DNA from: Alphaproteobacteria bacterium
Lineage (GTDB): Bacteria; Pseudomonadota; Alphaproteobacteria; Rhizobiales; Rhizobiaceae
Assembly: GCA_016861165.1 (NCBI GenBank)
Contig: BOKV01000010.1
Coordinates: 50,055-114,054, forward strand
DNA: 64,000 nucleotides
Direction of reading: 5' to 3'
The translations under genes and the position numbers were made by a program. Shown one piece after another: positions 19,637-29,216 of this stretch. Each line of letters begins with the position of its first letter. Positions within the stretch are counted from its first letter, which is position 1. The notes beneath the pieces are model-generated. The model saw only the letters and a list, made by a program, of their open reading frames with translations. It did not search any database and was not told the DNA's origin.

Positions 19637-21025
19637 TCAGCGCACGCGGCCGTCGCGTTTGAGCGCCGCCCAGGTGTCGTCCAGCGTGCGCCGGGCAAGC
19701 GCGACCAGCTCGTCGGCCTCGGCATGGCTCAGCACCAGCGGCGGGGCGATGATCAGGCTGTCGCGCACCGCGCGCATGACCAGGCCGTTCCTGAACGAGA
19801 AGTCGCGGGCGAGCGTGCCGACCTGGCCGACCGGAGCGAAACGCCGCGACAGGTCGGCGTTGTCGGGCACCAGTTCGAGCGCGCCGATCAGGCCGGTCAT
19901 GCGCGCCTCGCCGACAAGAACATGGTCGGCGAGCGCCAGCCAGCGCTCGCGCAGATAGGGGCCGATGTCCTCGCGCACCCGCTCGACCAGCTTCTCGTCG
20001 CGGATGATGCGCAGATTGGCGATCGCCGCCGCCGATGACGCCGGATGGCCCGAATAGGTGTAGCCATGGAAGAACTCGCCCGCCCCGCTGTCGTGGAAGG
20101 CCGCGGCGACGCGACGCGACACCGCCACGGCGCCGGCAGGCAGATAGCCGGAGGTGAGCCCCTTGGCCAGCGCCATGAAATCGGGCTGGGTGGCATAGGT
20201 CTCGCAGCCGAACCACTGGCCGGTGCGGCCGAAGCCGCAGATCACCTCGTCGGAAACGAACAGGATGTCGCGCTCGGCGAGGATGCGGCGGATTTCTGGC
20301 CAGTAGCTGTCGGGCGGAATGACGACGCCGCCAGCGCCCTGGATCGGCTCGGCGATGAAGGCGGCCACCTTGTCCTCGCCGACCGCGTCGATGGCGCGCT
20401 CCAGGTCGCGCGCGGCCGCGATGCCGAATTCGTCCGGCGCCATGTGCCGGCCCTCGCCGAACCAGTAGGGCTGGGCGATGTGGACGATGCCGGGAATGGG
20501 CAGGCCGGACTGGGCGTGCATGGCGGCCATGCCGCCGAGCGAGGCGCCGGCCACGGTCGAGCCATGATAGGCGTTGCGCCGCGAGATCACCGTCTTCTTG
20601 TCCGGCCGGCCCATGATGTCCCAATAGGTGCGCACCATGCGCAGGATGGTGTCGTTGGCGTCCGAGCCGGAGCTGCCGAAGAAGAACATCTCGAACTGCG
20701 GCGGCGTCAGTTCGGCCAGCAGGCGCGACAGCTCGATCACCGGCTCGTGCGAGGTCTTGAAGAAGGTGTTGTAGTAGGCGAGCTCGCTCATCTGCGCCCG
20801 CACCGCCTCGACAATCTCCTGGCGGCCGTGGCCGACCTGCACGCACCACAGCCCGGCCATGCCGTCGAGCATGCGGTTGCCCTCGCTGTCCCACAGCCAG
20901 ACGCCGTCAGCACGCGTGATGATCCGGCGTTCGGCCGGCGCCAGCGCGCCGTGGTCAGTGAAGGGATGCAGGTGATGGGCGGCGTCGAGGGCGCGCAAAT
21001 CGTCGGTCGAGCGGTTGGAAAGCAT
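19637..21025 (-). CDS. Class III (omega-amino acid/putrescine-pyruvate type) aminotransferase
   Basis: PLP-dependent aminotransferase of 462 aa. Landmarks are HLHPFTDHGAL near the start, GLWCVQVGHGRQEI, FFGSSGSDANDTILRMVR (PLP phosphate region), NAYHGSTVAGASLGG, the DEVICGFGRTGQWFG Asp motif, and the PLP lysine in MALAKGLTSGYLPAGA (about residue 288). It most resembles SpuC/omega-amino acid:pyruvate transaminases acting on putrescine, beta-alanine or similar amines. It is divergent from a glutamine-synthetase-like gene (128 bp between starts), a pairing typical of polyamine use. Exact amine donor unknown. Confidence 0.9.
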   Translation of the reverse strand: MLSNRSTDDLRALDAAHHLHPFTDHGALAPAERRIITRADGVWLWDSEGNRMLDGMAGLWCVQVGHGRQEIVEAVRAQMSELAYYNTFFKTSHEPVIELSRLLAELTPPQFEMFFFGSSGSDANDTILRMVRTYWDIMGRPDKKTVISRRNAYHGSTVAGASLGGMAAMHAQSGLPIPGIVHIAQPYWFGEGRHMAPDEFGIAAARDLERAIDAVGEDKVAAFIAEPIQGAGGVVIPPDSYWPEIRRILAERDILFVSDEVICGFGRTGQWFGCETYATQPDFMALAKGLTSGYLPAGAVAVSRRVAAAFHDSGAGEFFHGYTYSGHPASSAAAIANLRIIRDEKLVERVREDIGPYLRERWLALADHVLVGEARMTGLIGALELVPDNADLSRRFAPVGQVGTLARDFSFRNGLVMRAVRDSLIIAPPLVLSHAEADELVALARRTLDDTWAALKRDGRVR

Positions 21026-21153
21026 GGGGGCGGTCCGCAGGCTGGGCTGAAGCGTCCCGCTTAGCCAAGGTCGGCGTGCTTGGCAATGGCACGGCGCGCG
21101 GCTAGACTCGTTCCCGCCGCCACAAGGGAGCGGTCCTGCGCAAGGAACACTGC

Positions 21154-22545
21154 TTGAACGAGCACCTGCCCGCCAGGCCGGCGGCCGGCGACAGCCGGCC
21201 GAACCGCATGGACGACGCCGACGAGGGGCGCCGCTTCCTCGCCGACAACCCCGACATCGAATCGGTCGACCTGCTGATCAGCGACCTCAACGGCGTGATG
21301 CGCGGCAAATGGGCGCCGGCCGAGGCGCTGGAGAAGGTGTGCGCACCGGGCATCAACCTGCCGCTGTCGATCTTCGGCCTCGACATCTGGGGCCGCGAGG
21401 TCGAACAGACCAATCTGCACATCGAGACCGGCGACCGCGACGGCTTCTGCAAGGCGATACCGGGCCGCATCGCGCCGGCGCCGTGGGCGCCGCGACCGAC
21501 GGCGCAGGCACTGATGACGATGTTCACCGAAACCGGCCAGCCGTTCCACGCCGACCCGCGCAATGCGCTGGCCAACACGGTGGCAAGGCTGGCCGAGCGG
21601 GGGCTGACGGCGGTCGCCGCGTTCGAACTGGAGTTCTACCTGGTCGACCCGGCCGCCTTCCAGCAGAACGGCCGCATGTCGCGCGAGCAGGGCAACGGCC
21701 CCGACCTGCAAAACATGTATTCACTGGCCGAGCTGCGCGGCCAGAACGACCTGTTCGCCGAGATCCGCGCCGCCGCGCTCGAACAGGACCTGCCGATCGA
21801 CACCATCATCAAGGAGGCCGCCCCCGGCCAGTTCGAGGTCAACCTCAAGCACCGCGCCAACGCGCTGGCCGCCGCCGACGACACCGTGCTGCTGCGCCGG
21901 CTCATCTCCGAATGCGCCCACAAATACGGGCTGAGGGCGACCTTCATGGCCAAGCCGTTCCTGGAATGGCCGGGCAGCGGCATGCATGTCCATGCGAGCC
22001 TGCTCGACGAGACCGGCGCCAACATCTTCGCGCTCGCCGGAGGCCACGAACGCCTTGGCCAGGCGGCGGCCGGCCTGCTCGAAACCATGCGCGACTGCCT
22101 GCTCGTCTTCATTCCCGGCTTCAACGGCTACCGCCGCCTGCAGCCCGGCTCCTACGCGCCGACCCGCATCGCCTGGGGCTGGAACAACCGCTCGGTGGCG
22201 GTGCGCGTGCCGGCCTCCGACGAAAAGGCATTGCGGCTCGAACACCGCCTGTCGGGGGCCGACGCCAATCCCTATCTGGTGCTGGCGGCGGTGCTCGGCG
22301 GCATGCTGGAGGGGCTGGACAACGGCGCCAGGCCGCCGCCGCCGGTCGAGGGCAGCGCCTATCAGGTGGCGCTGCCGCAGCTCTCCGATGACATGGACGA
22401 CGCCATCGCCGATTTCGAGCGCTCCGACTTCATCCGCCGCCTGCTCGGGCCGGAGCTGCGCCACATCTTCGCCGAGGTCAAGAAGGTCGAGCTCGCCGCC
22501 TTCGACAACGAGATCACCCCGCTGGAGCGGTCGACCTATCTGTGA
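21154..22545 (+). CDS. Glutamine synthetase-family protein (PuuA-like gamma-glutamylamine ligase)
   Basis: Protein of about 463 aa with the beta-grasp N-domain and the catalytic domain of glutamine synthetases. Motifs are SDLNGVMRGKW, the metal-binding Glu in FELEFYLVD, PGQFEVNL, GSGMHVHASL (ammonia/metal site), and RVPASDEKALRLEHRLSGADANPYL near the C-terminus. The branch resembles PuuA/GlnT enzymes that glutamylate putrescine or other amines. The neighbouring omega-aminotransferase supports an amine-catabolic role. The start is a TTG with AAGGAA upstream; an ATG at 21208 is the shorter alternative. Its last 10 bp overlap the end of the convergent DUF427 gene. Confidence 0.9.
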   Translation: MNEHLPARPAAGDSRPNRMDDADEGRRFLADNPDIESVDLLISDLNGVMRGKWAPAEALEKVCAPGINLPLSIFGLDIWGREVEQTNLHIETGDRDGFCKAIPGRIAPAPWAPRPTAQALMTMFTETGQPFHADPRNALANTVARLAERGLTAVAAFELEFYLVDPAAFQQNGRMSREQGNGPDLQNMYSLAELRGQNDLFAEIRAAALEQDLPIDTIIKEAAPGQFEVNLKHRANALAAADDTVLLRRLISECAHKYGLRATFMAKPFLEWPGSGMHVHASLLDETGANIFALAGGHERLGQAAAGLLETMRDCLLVFIPGFNGYRRLQPGSYAPTRIAWGWNNRSVAVRVPASDEKALRLEHRLSGADANPYLVLAAVLGGMLEGLDNGARPPPPVEGSAYQVALPQLSDDMDDAIADFERSDFIRRLLGPELRHIFAEVKKVELAAFDNEITPLERSTYL

Positions 22546-22934
22546 GCCGGCGCGGCGCTGACCGTCACCTTGGTCGTGTAGAAGGCGACCAGTCCGGCCA
22601 GTTCCAGCATCTCGTCGTAGGGCGTCTCGTAGCCCCAGACGGCGTTGTCGATCTCGTGGTCGCCGAGGGCCAAGTTCCAGTAGCTCGCCTGGCCCTTGAA
22701 CGGGCAGTGGCTCGCATGGCCGGAGCGGCGCAGCAGCCCGTCCTCGACATCCTGCAGCGGCAGGTAGAAGACCGGCGGATGGTCGGCCTCGAGCAACTGG
22801 ATCGCGCGACGAGAGCGGGCGACCGGGCGGTCACGCCAGGCGACGGTCACCACGCCGTCAAAGGGACGCAGGGTGATCCTGTGGTCGGGATAGCGGGCAA
22901 AGCCCGGCGCCGGGTTGGCGGTGGCGGGTTCCAT
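22536..22934 (-). CDS. DUF427 domain protein
   Basis: Protein of 132 aa matching DUF427, a small beta-rich family of unknown function. Markers are DHRITLRPFDGVVTVAWRD, VFYLPLQDV, the conserved SHCPFKGQASYW and DNAVWGYETPYDEM. The ATG at 22934 gives the family's usual N-terminus; an upstream in-frame start at 22982 would add 16 poorly conserved residues. The 3' end overlaps tail-to-tail with the glutamine-synthetase-like gene by 10 bp. Confidence 0.88.
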   Translation of the reverse strand: MEPATANPAPGFARYPDHRITLRPFDGVVTVAWRDRPVARSRRAIQLLEADHPPVFYLPLQDVEDGLLRRSGHASHCPFKGQASYWNLALGDHEIDNAVWGYETPYDEMLELAGLVAFYTTKVTVSAAPAHR

Positions 22935-23028
22935 GCAATCGCCCCTCGTTGCGGGTCGGAACGGCCGGCCCTCGCCTTCCAATCTGGGGCGGCGATCGCG
23001 GTGTTCAAGACGCCGGCATCGTTCCCGT

Positions 23029-25983
23029 TCAGTGCGCCTCCTCCCAGTTGGCGGCGGCGCGGGCGTCGACCCTGAGCGGCACCTTGAGGTTGACCGCCGG
23101 CAGCGGCGCCTCCTCCATCACCGTGCAGATGACCGGGACCGCCGCCTCGACCTCGGCTGCCGCCGCCTCGAACACCAGCTCGTCGTGGACCTGCAGCAGC
23201 ATGCGCGCGCCGAGCCCGGCTTCGGCGAGCGCGGCATCCATGCGCACCATGGCGCGGCGGATGATGTCGGCGGCCGAGCCCTGGATCGGCGCGTTGATGG
23301 CGGCGCGCTCGTTGAATGAGCGCACCTGCGGGTTGGAATGGGCGATGTCGGGGTAGTGGGCGCGCCGGCCGAACAGCGTCTCGACATAGCCATGCGCGCG
23401 GCAGAAGCGCTTGGCCTCCTCCATGTAGTCGCGGATGCCGGGAAAGCGCTCGAAATAGGTCTTGATGTACTGGGCCGCCTCCTCGCGCGGGATCGACAGC
23501 TGGTTGGCGAGGCCGAAGGCGGAAATGCCGTAGATGATGCCGAAATTGATCGCCTTGGCGCGGCGGCGCACCAGCGGGTCCATGCCTTCGACCGGGACGT
23601 TGAACATTTCGGAGGCGGTCATCGCGTGGATGTCGAGCCCCTCCTCGAAGGCCTTCCGCAGCTGCGGAATGTCGGCGATGTGGGCAAGCACGCGCAGCTC
23701 GATCTGCGAATAGTCGGCCGAGATCAGCCGGTTGCCGCGCTCGGCGATGAAGGCCGTGCGGATGCGGCGGCCCTCCTCGGTGCGCACCGGGATGTTCTGC
23801 AGATTGGGCTCGGAAGAGGACAGCCGGCCGGTCGAGGTCGAGGCGAGCGCGTAGGAGGTGTGGACGCGGCCGGTCCTGGTGTTGATGTAGCCGGGCAGGG
23901 CGTCTGTGTAGGTCGATTTGAGCTTGGTGAGCTGGCGCCAGCCGACGATGCGGCGCGGCAGCTCGTGACCCTCGGCGGCCAGATCGTCGAGCACCTGCAC
24001 CGAGGTCGACCACTGGCCGGTCTTCGTCTTGCGGGCGCCGGGCAGGCCCATCTTGCCGAACAGGATGTCGCCCAGCTGCCTGGGCGAGCCGATGTTGAAG
24101 CGCTCGCCGGCTAGTTCGTAGATCTGGTGTTCGAGGCCGGCGGCCGCCTGCGCCAGCTCCCCCGACAGGCGCGACAGGATCTGGCGATCGATCGAGATGC
24201 CGCGCTGTTCCATTCGCGCCAGCACGGTGATGAGCGGCCGTTCCAGCCGCTCGTAGACATGGACGAGGCCGGCGGCGACAAGGCGTGGCCGCAGCACACG
24301 CCACAGGCGCAGCGTGACGTCGGCATCCTCGGCCGCGTAGCGGGTCGCCTGGTCGAGGTCGACCTGGTCGAACAGCATCTTCGACCTGCCGGCGGTGGTC
24401 AGTTCCTTGAAGGTGACCGGGGTGTGGGCGAGCCAGCGCTCGGACAGTTCATCCATGCCGTGCCCGCCGGCGCCGGCTTCCAGCACATAGGACATCAGCA
24501 TGGTGTCGTCGCACGGGCCCATCTCGATGCCGCGCTCGGCAAACAGCAGCCAGTCATACTTGACGTTCTGGCCGATCTTCATGACCGAGGCGTCTTCGAG
24601 GACCGGCTTCAGCAGTTCGAGGACGCGGCTCTCGGCGATCTGGCCGCCGACCAGGCCGCCGCCGAGCAGGTCGCCGGGGCCGGTCTTGTGGCCGACCGGC
24701 ACGTAGCAGGCCCTGCCCGGCGCCACGCACAGCGAGATGCCGACCAGTTCGGCCCGCATCGGGTCGAGCGAGGTGGTCTCGGTGTCGATGGCGACGAGGC
24801 CGGCCTCGATGATCGCCCCGACCCAGACGGCGAGCGCCTCGGCGTCGCGCACGCACTGATAGGCGGCGAGGTCGAAGGGCTCGGCCGGCGCCGCCTCGGC
24901 GCGCGCCTGGGCGAAAGCCGTCGGCGACGGCGCGGCAGCAATGGCGCCGCCCCTCGCGGGGCGCGGCGCGGGTCGGCCGGACGTGTCGGCCACCGGCACG
25001 GGGATTTCGGGCGCGGCTGCGTCGAGGTCCGGTCCGCGCATGGGCCCGTCGCCGTCGATCGCCAGTCTCGCCGGCTCGACCTGGGCGGCGTCCGTGCCGG
25101 TCGCCTCGGCGACCCGGCGGGTGAGCGAAGTGAATTCGAGCGCCTTGAGGAAAGCGATCAGCCTGGCGCCGTCGGTCGGCTTCAGCGCCAGGGCGTCCGG
25201 CGGCGTGTCGAGTTCGACGTCGTTCTTCAGGCTGACCAGCCGGCGCGACAGGCGCACATTGTCGGCGCTGGCAAGGATGTTCTGGCGGCGCTTCTCCTGC
25301 CTTATCTCGCCGGCGCGCGCCAGCAGGGTGTCGAGATCGCCATATTCCTCCAGCAGCTGGGCGGCGGTCTTCGGGCCGATGCCGGGCACGCCCGGAACGT
25401 TGTCGGTCGAATCACCGGTCAGCGCCTGCAGGTCGATCATCTTTTCGGGCGGCACACCCCATTTCTCGATGACCTCGGGCACGCCGATGCGCTTGTCCTT
25501 CATCTGGTCGTAGAGGATCACCTTGTCGCCGACGAGCTGCATCAGATCCTTGTCGGAGGCGACGATGGTCACGTCGGCGCCGGCCTCGCGGGCGAGCCGC
25601 GCATAGGTGGCGATGAGGTCGTCGGCCTCGTAGCCCTCCATCTCGACACAGGGCAGGCCGAAAGCCCGCGTCGCCTCGCGGATCAGGCCGAATTGCGGGC
25701 GCAGGTCCGCCGGCGGCTCCTCGCGATTGGCCTTGTAGTCGGGATAGAGCTCGTGGCGAAAGGTGCGCGCCGAATAGTCGAAGATCACCGCGAAATGAGT
25801 GGGTGCCACGCCGACATCGGTGTTGCGGGCGTCGCGCAGCAGCTTCCACAGCATGTTGCAGAAGCCGGCCACGGCGCCGACCGGAAGACCGTCCGACTTG
25901 CGGGTGAGCGGCGGCAACGCATGGTAGGCGCGGAAGATGTAGGACGAGCCGTCGACGAGGAAGAGGTGGTCTCCGGCTTTCAT
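23029..25983 (-). CDS. polA: DNA polymerase I
   Basis: Repair and Okazaki-fragment-processing polymerase (984 aa). The 5' nuclease domain occupies about residues 1-280 (DGSSYIFRAYHALPPLT, VEMEGYEADDLIATYA, GVPGIGPKTAAQLL). A 3'-5' exonuclease domain follows at about 370-570 (VAIDTETTSLDPMRAELVGI, and Asp in GQNVKYDWLLF), so proofreading looks intact. The polymerase domain, about 590-984, has motif A SADYSQIELRVLAH, motif B RRRAKAINFGIIYGIS and motif C QVHDELVFE. The ATG at 25983 is favoured because GGAAGGA precedes it by 6 nt; ATG 26007 is also in frame. A very long open frame on the opposite strand is a shadow. Confidence 0.97.
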   Translation of the reverse strand: MKAGDHLFLVDGSSYIFRAYHALPPLTRKSDGLPVGAVAGFCNMLWKLLRDARNTDVGVAPTHFAVIFDYSARTFRHELYPDYKANREEPPADLRPQFGLIREATRAFGLPCVEMEGYEADDLIATYARLAREAGADVTIVASDKDLMQLVGDKVILYDQMKDKRIGVPEVIEKWGVPPEKMIDLQALTGDSTDNVPGVPGIGPKTAAQLLEEYGDLDTLLARAGEIRQEKRRQNILASADNVRLSRRLVSLKNDVELDTPPDALALKPTDGARLIAFLKALEFTSLTRRVAEATGTDAAQVEPARLAIDGDGPMRGPDLDAAAPEIPVPVADTSGRPAPRPARGGAIAAAPSPTAFAQARAEAAPAEPFDLAAYQCVRDAEALAVWVGAIIEAGLVAIDTETTSLDPMRAELVGISLCVAPGRACYVPVGHKTGPGDLLGGGLVGGQIAESRVLELLKPVLEDASVMKIGQNVKYDWLLFAERGIEMGPCDDTMLMSYVLEAGAGGHGMDELSERWLAHTPVTFKELTTAGRSKMLFDQVDLDQATRYAAEDADVTLRLWRVLRPRLVAAGLVHVYERLERPLITVLARMEQRGISIDRQILSRLSGELAQAAAGLEHQIYELAGERFNIGSPRQLGDILFGKMGLPGARKTKTGQWSTSVQVLDDLAAEGHELPRRIVGWRQLTKLKSTYTDALPGYINTRTGRVHTSYALASTSTGRLSSSEPNLQNIPVRTEEGRRIRTAFIAERGNRLISADYSQIELRVLAHIADIPQLRKAFEEGLDIHAMTASEMFNVPVEGMDPLVRRRAKAINFGIIYGISAFGLANQLSIPREEAAQYIKTYFERFPGIRDYMEEAKRFCRAHGYVETLFGRRAHYPDIAHSNPQVRSFNERAAINAPIQGSAADIIRRAMVRMDAALAEAGLGARMLLQVHDELVFEAAAAEVEAAVPVICTVMEEAPLPAVNLKVPLRVDARAAANWEEAH

Positions 25984-26456
25984 CTGGTTCCTTCCGGCAT
26001 TGGCCATCGTCGGGGCGGGTCACGATTGCCCAGCGAACCGCCAAAAGCAAGGCGGGCGGCGTCAATGCATTTGTGGCGGCGGTTACGAAAATTTAATGCA
26101 TTTTCACACCGGCGTGATGCGCGGCGAGTTGAAACCGGCCTCGCGGCGATCCAGATATGGGTCATGGCCGGCACCACCGGCCTTGTCCGGTCGGCCTGTC
26201 CCCCGCACGACCGGACCCGCAACGGAGCCCGAGCCCAACGAAGCGTACCGTTGCGGAGACTGACACGGACTGCCGCGGCCCATCCCCCCTACCCGCCGAC
26301 CGGCCGCGGCAGTCCGGTCGTCCTTCGTACCCGACCAAGGTGGCGGCCGCGACCAGCAGCCGCCCTTTTTGTTGGCCGCGACCGTCGCCCCGCGATTGCG
26401 CAAGGCGACGATAACGGGTCAAGATCACGGCGCAACCGAATCGCCGGGAGGCCCGG
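25984..26456. other. 473-bp intergenic region with two strong inverted repeats
   Basis: No gene is convincing here. The polA side is A+T-rich (around 26080-26105) and probably holds the polA promoter. Further on are two perfect inverted repeats: GTCCGGTCG 26185-26193 with CGACCGGAC 26208-26216 (14-nt loop), and GGACTGCCGCGGCC 26267-26280 with its complement 26302-26315 (21-nt loop). GTCCGGTCG occurs again at 26312-26320. The block could be a structured leader of the downstream peptidase gene or a small RNA, or simply G+C-rich repeat sequence. Confidence 0.45.
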
Positions 26457-27854
26457 ATGGCAATTTCACCGACCCAGGCTGCAGCCGTGCTCGACCGCGT
26501 CGACGCCGATCTCGACGCGGCCGTCACACGGCTGTTCGAGCTGGTGGCGATCAAGAGCATATCGACCGACCCGGCCTATGCGGCCGACTGCGCGCGGGCG
26601 GCCGGCTGGCTGGTCGACGACCTGCGCACCATCGGATTCGACGCGCGAACGGTGGCGACGCAGGGGCATCCGATGGTGGTCGGCCACCAGGCCGGACCAC
26701 CGGAGGCGCCGCATGTGCTGTTCTACGGCCACTACGACGTGCAGCCGGTCGATCCGCTCGGATTGTGGGAACGGCCGCCCTTCGAACCGGCGCTGGTCAG
26801 CGCTGCCGACGGCACCACGGTCATGACCGGACGCGGCACCTCCGACGACAAGGGGCAGTTGATGACCTTCGTCGAAGCGTGCCGGGCCTGGCGCCGGGAG
26901 ACCGGCGCATTGCCGCTGTCGGTCACCATCCTGTTCGAGGGCGAGGAGGAATCGGGTTCGCCCTCGCTCGGGCCGTTTCTGGACCAGTATGGCGATGAGC
27001 TGAAGGCCGACCTGGCGCTGGTTTGCGACACCGGCATGTGGGACCGCAGGACGCCGGCGATCACGACGGGCCTGCGCGGCCTGGTCGGCGAGGAGGTCGT
27101 CATCCACGCCGCCAGTCGCGACCTGCATTCGGGCATGTATGGCTCGGCGGCGGCCAATCCCATCCACGTGCTGGCGGCGGTCCTCGCCGATCTGCACGGT
27201 TCAGACGGCGCGGTGACGCTGCCCGGCTTCTATGACGGCGTCGCCGAGGTGCCGGACGACATTCTCGCCATGTGGCGGGGCCTCGGCTTCTCGGAGAAGG
27301 ACTTCCTCGGCGAAGTCGGACTGTCGGTGCCGGCCGGCGAGAAGGGCCGCAGCGTGCTCGAGCAGATCTGGGCGCGCCCCACCGCCGAGGTCAACGGCAT
27401 TTCCGGCGGCTATACCGGCGACGGCTTCAAGACGGTGATCCCGGCGCAGGCGCGCGCCAAGGTCTCGTTCCGCCTCGTCGGCAGGCAGAACCCCGACCTC
27501 GTGCGCGAATCATTCCGCGAATTCGTCAAGGCGCGCCTGCCGGCCGACTGCCGGGCCGAGTTCCACATGCATGGCGGCAGCCCGGCGATCTCGCTCGACC
27601 CCGACATGCCGCAGCTCAGACAGGCGGCCGCGGCGCTGGAGGCCGAATGGGGCAGGCCGGCCGCGCTCATCGCCATGGGTGGCTCCATCCCCATTGTCGG
27701 CGACTTCCAGGCGCGGCTCGGCATGAACTCGCTGCTGATCGGCTTCGGCCTTGATGACGACAACATCCACTCGCCGAACGAAAAATACGACCTCGCCAGC
27801 TTCCACAAGGGGATGCGGAGCTGGGCGCGGGTGATCGCCGCGCTAGCCGGATAG
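26457..27854 (+). CDS. M20-family dipeptidase/deacetylase (carnosinase-like)
   Basis: Zinc-dependent hydrolase of 465 aa. Metal-site motifs of the M20 family appear in order: FYGHYDVQPVDP (His/Asp near residues 91-93), GRGTSDDKGQL (bridging Asp near 124), the catalytic Glu-Glu in FEGEEESGSPSL (about 161-163), an Asp in LVCDTGMWD, and the final His in IHSPNEKYDL near the C-terminus. The dimerisation domain is present between them. Relatives cleave dipeptides or acylated amino acids; the substrate is not predictable. It converges with the acyltransferase gene. Confidence 0.92.
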   Translation: MAISPTQAAAVLDRVDADLDAAVTRLFELVAIKSISTDPAYAADCARAAGWLVDDLRTIGFDARTVATQGHPMVVGHQAGPPEAPHVLFYGHYDVQPVDPLGLWERPPFEPALVSAADGTTVMTGRGTSDDKGQLMTFVEACRAWRRETGALPLSVTILFEGEEESGSPSLGPFLDQYGDELKADLALVCDTGMWDRRTPAITTGLRGLVGEEVVIHAASRDLHSGMYGSAAANPIHVLAAVLADLHGSDGAVTLPGFYDGVAEVPDDILAMWRGLGFSEKDFLGEVGLSVPAGEKGRSVLEQIWARPTAEVNGISGGYTGDGFKTVIPAQARAKVSFRLVGRQNPDLVRESFREFVKARLPADCRAEFHMHGGSPAISLDPDMPQLRQAAAALEAEWGRPAALIAMGGSIPIVGDFQARLGMNSLLIGFGLDDDNIHSPNEKYDLASFHKGMRSWARVIAALAG

Positions 27855-27862
27855 GTTCGGGC

Positions 27863-28993
27863 CTACTCGGCCGGGCGCAGCGCCGGGCCGGCGGCGCGAC
27901 GCTCCTCCCGTTCAAGGCGTGCCCAGGCCGGGCGCTCGAACAGGAAGCGGCCATGGCCCGTCCACTGCACCAGCAGATGAAGGACGACCGGACCGGCGAC
28001 GCCGCAGATGGTGACGATCAGCGAGACGGTGCCGATGTCGAGAAACGGGGCGAAGCGGACGAGGACGGCGCGGCTCACCGCCATCGGCAGGAAGAAGGCC
28101 AGATAGACGACGATCGAGTTGCGGCCGAGATAGGCGAGGAAACCGGCCCACGGCACCGCCGCCAGCAGCGCCGTCACCACGACGATGCCGACCGCGCCTG
28201 CCGCCCCCAGCGCCAGTGACACCACGGGCAGGTCCGACAGATATTCCACGCCGTGCGGATGGCCGAGCAGTCCGAGCAGGCCGGCCGGCACCGGCGTGAA
28301 GGCGAGCGCGCCGTTGACGGCAATCCAGCCGGCGAGCAGCAGGCCGGCACGCGGCCGGTGCGCGGCGGCCCGGTCGGCAACGGCGAAGATGGCGCCGGCG
28401 AACAGATAGCCGGCGAGGAAGTAGACGTAACGGGCGGCGAATTCGTCGACGATCATCGAGCCGGTCGCCACCGGCAGGATTTCGAGCAGGGCGGCGGCGC
28501 CGATCAGCATCGGCCACGGCACCGGCCTGGCGAGCCGGGTGACGACGGCGAAGACCGGCAGCAGGTAGATGAACCACAGCGTCCCGAAAGGCTGCACGAA
28601 GGCGAACAGCCACTGGCCGAGCACGTCGGCCGGGCTCTGTCCCTCGCCGAGCCAGCCCGGCGCCTTGAAGGCGAACTGGATGGTGACCCACAGCACGTAG
28701 AAATAGAGGAAGTGGACGACGCGGCGGTCGAGGTAGCGCCGCCACGGCCGGTCGATGACGAGGCCTAGGAACAGCCCGGCGATCAGGAAGAAGTCCGGCA
28801 TGCGGAACGGCTTGGCGAACTGGACGAGGCCGTGCATCCAGCCGGTATCGCCGAGCGCCTTCTCGACGCCGAGCACGGAATGCATCATCACCACCAGGAT
28901 GATGCACAGGCCCTTGGCGTGGTCGACCCAGTCGACCCGGCCGGTCGCCGGCACGGGCGGGCGGGCATGGCGGACGGCGGCGGAAGCGGCCAC
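27863..28993 (-). CDS. Acyltransferase 3 (OpgC/NodX-type) membrane protein
   Basis: Integral-membrane O-acyltransferase family protein (376 aa) with about ten helices. The N-terminal VDWVDHAKGLCIILVVMMHS holds the conserved residues preceding the active-site His of the family. KPFRMPDFFLIAGLFL (with the RMPxFFxxSG-like motif) and FGTLWFIYLLPVF follow, and YLGRNSIVVYLAFFLPM is typical of the late helices. Such enzymes acylate exported polysaccharides, glucans or lipids; the acceptor cannot be read here. It starts with GTG. It is divergent from the PBP gene, with 223 bp between. Confidence 0.87.
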   Translation of the reverse strand: MAASAAVRHARPPVPATGRVDWVDHAKGLCIILVVMMHSVLGVEKALGDTGWMHGLVQFAKPFRMPDFFLIAGLFLGLVIDRPWRRYLDRRVVHFLYFYVLWVTIQFAFKAPGWLGEGQSPADVLGQWLFAFVQPFGTLWFIYLLPVFAVVTRLARPVPWPMLIGAAALLEILPVATGSMIVDEFAARYVYFLAGYLFAGAIFAVADRAAAHRPRAGLLLAGWIAVNGALAFTPVPAGLLGLLGHPHGVEYLSDLPVVSLALGAAGAVGIVVVTALLAAVPWAGFLAYLGRNSIVVYLAFFLPMAVSRAVLVRFAPFLDIGTVSLIVTICGVAGPVVLHLLVQWTGHGRFLFERPAWARLEREERRAAGPALRPAE

Positions 28994-29216
28994 GACAGGT
29001 TCCTCGCGCGAACAGTGACAATTTGAGGCAAATCTAGGCCCGGCTTCGCCAAGGAAGTGTTAGCGCAATCGCTGCAATCCGACCGATGGCGGGGCTGTGG
29101 GGTGCGGCGCCGCGCGACGGCGTTAACAGCCCCTTAAACCGGCCGCCATAGGCTCGCCGGTCAGACGGGGCGGCGCGACGAGGCCGCCCGCACTTGCCGG
29201 GAGACACGGTCGGGCG

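Noticed and set aside
24127..26826. 899-codon plus-strand open frame opposite polA
   Set aside because: It lies across polA with no recognisable domain and low-complexity Gly/Arg/Ala composition.
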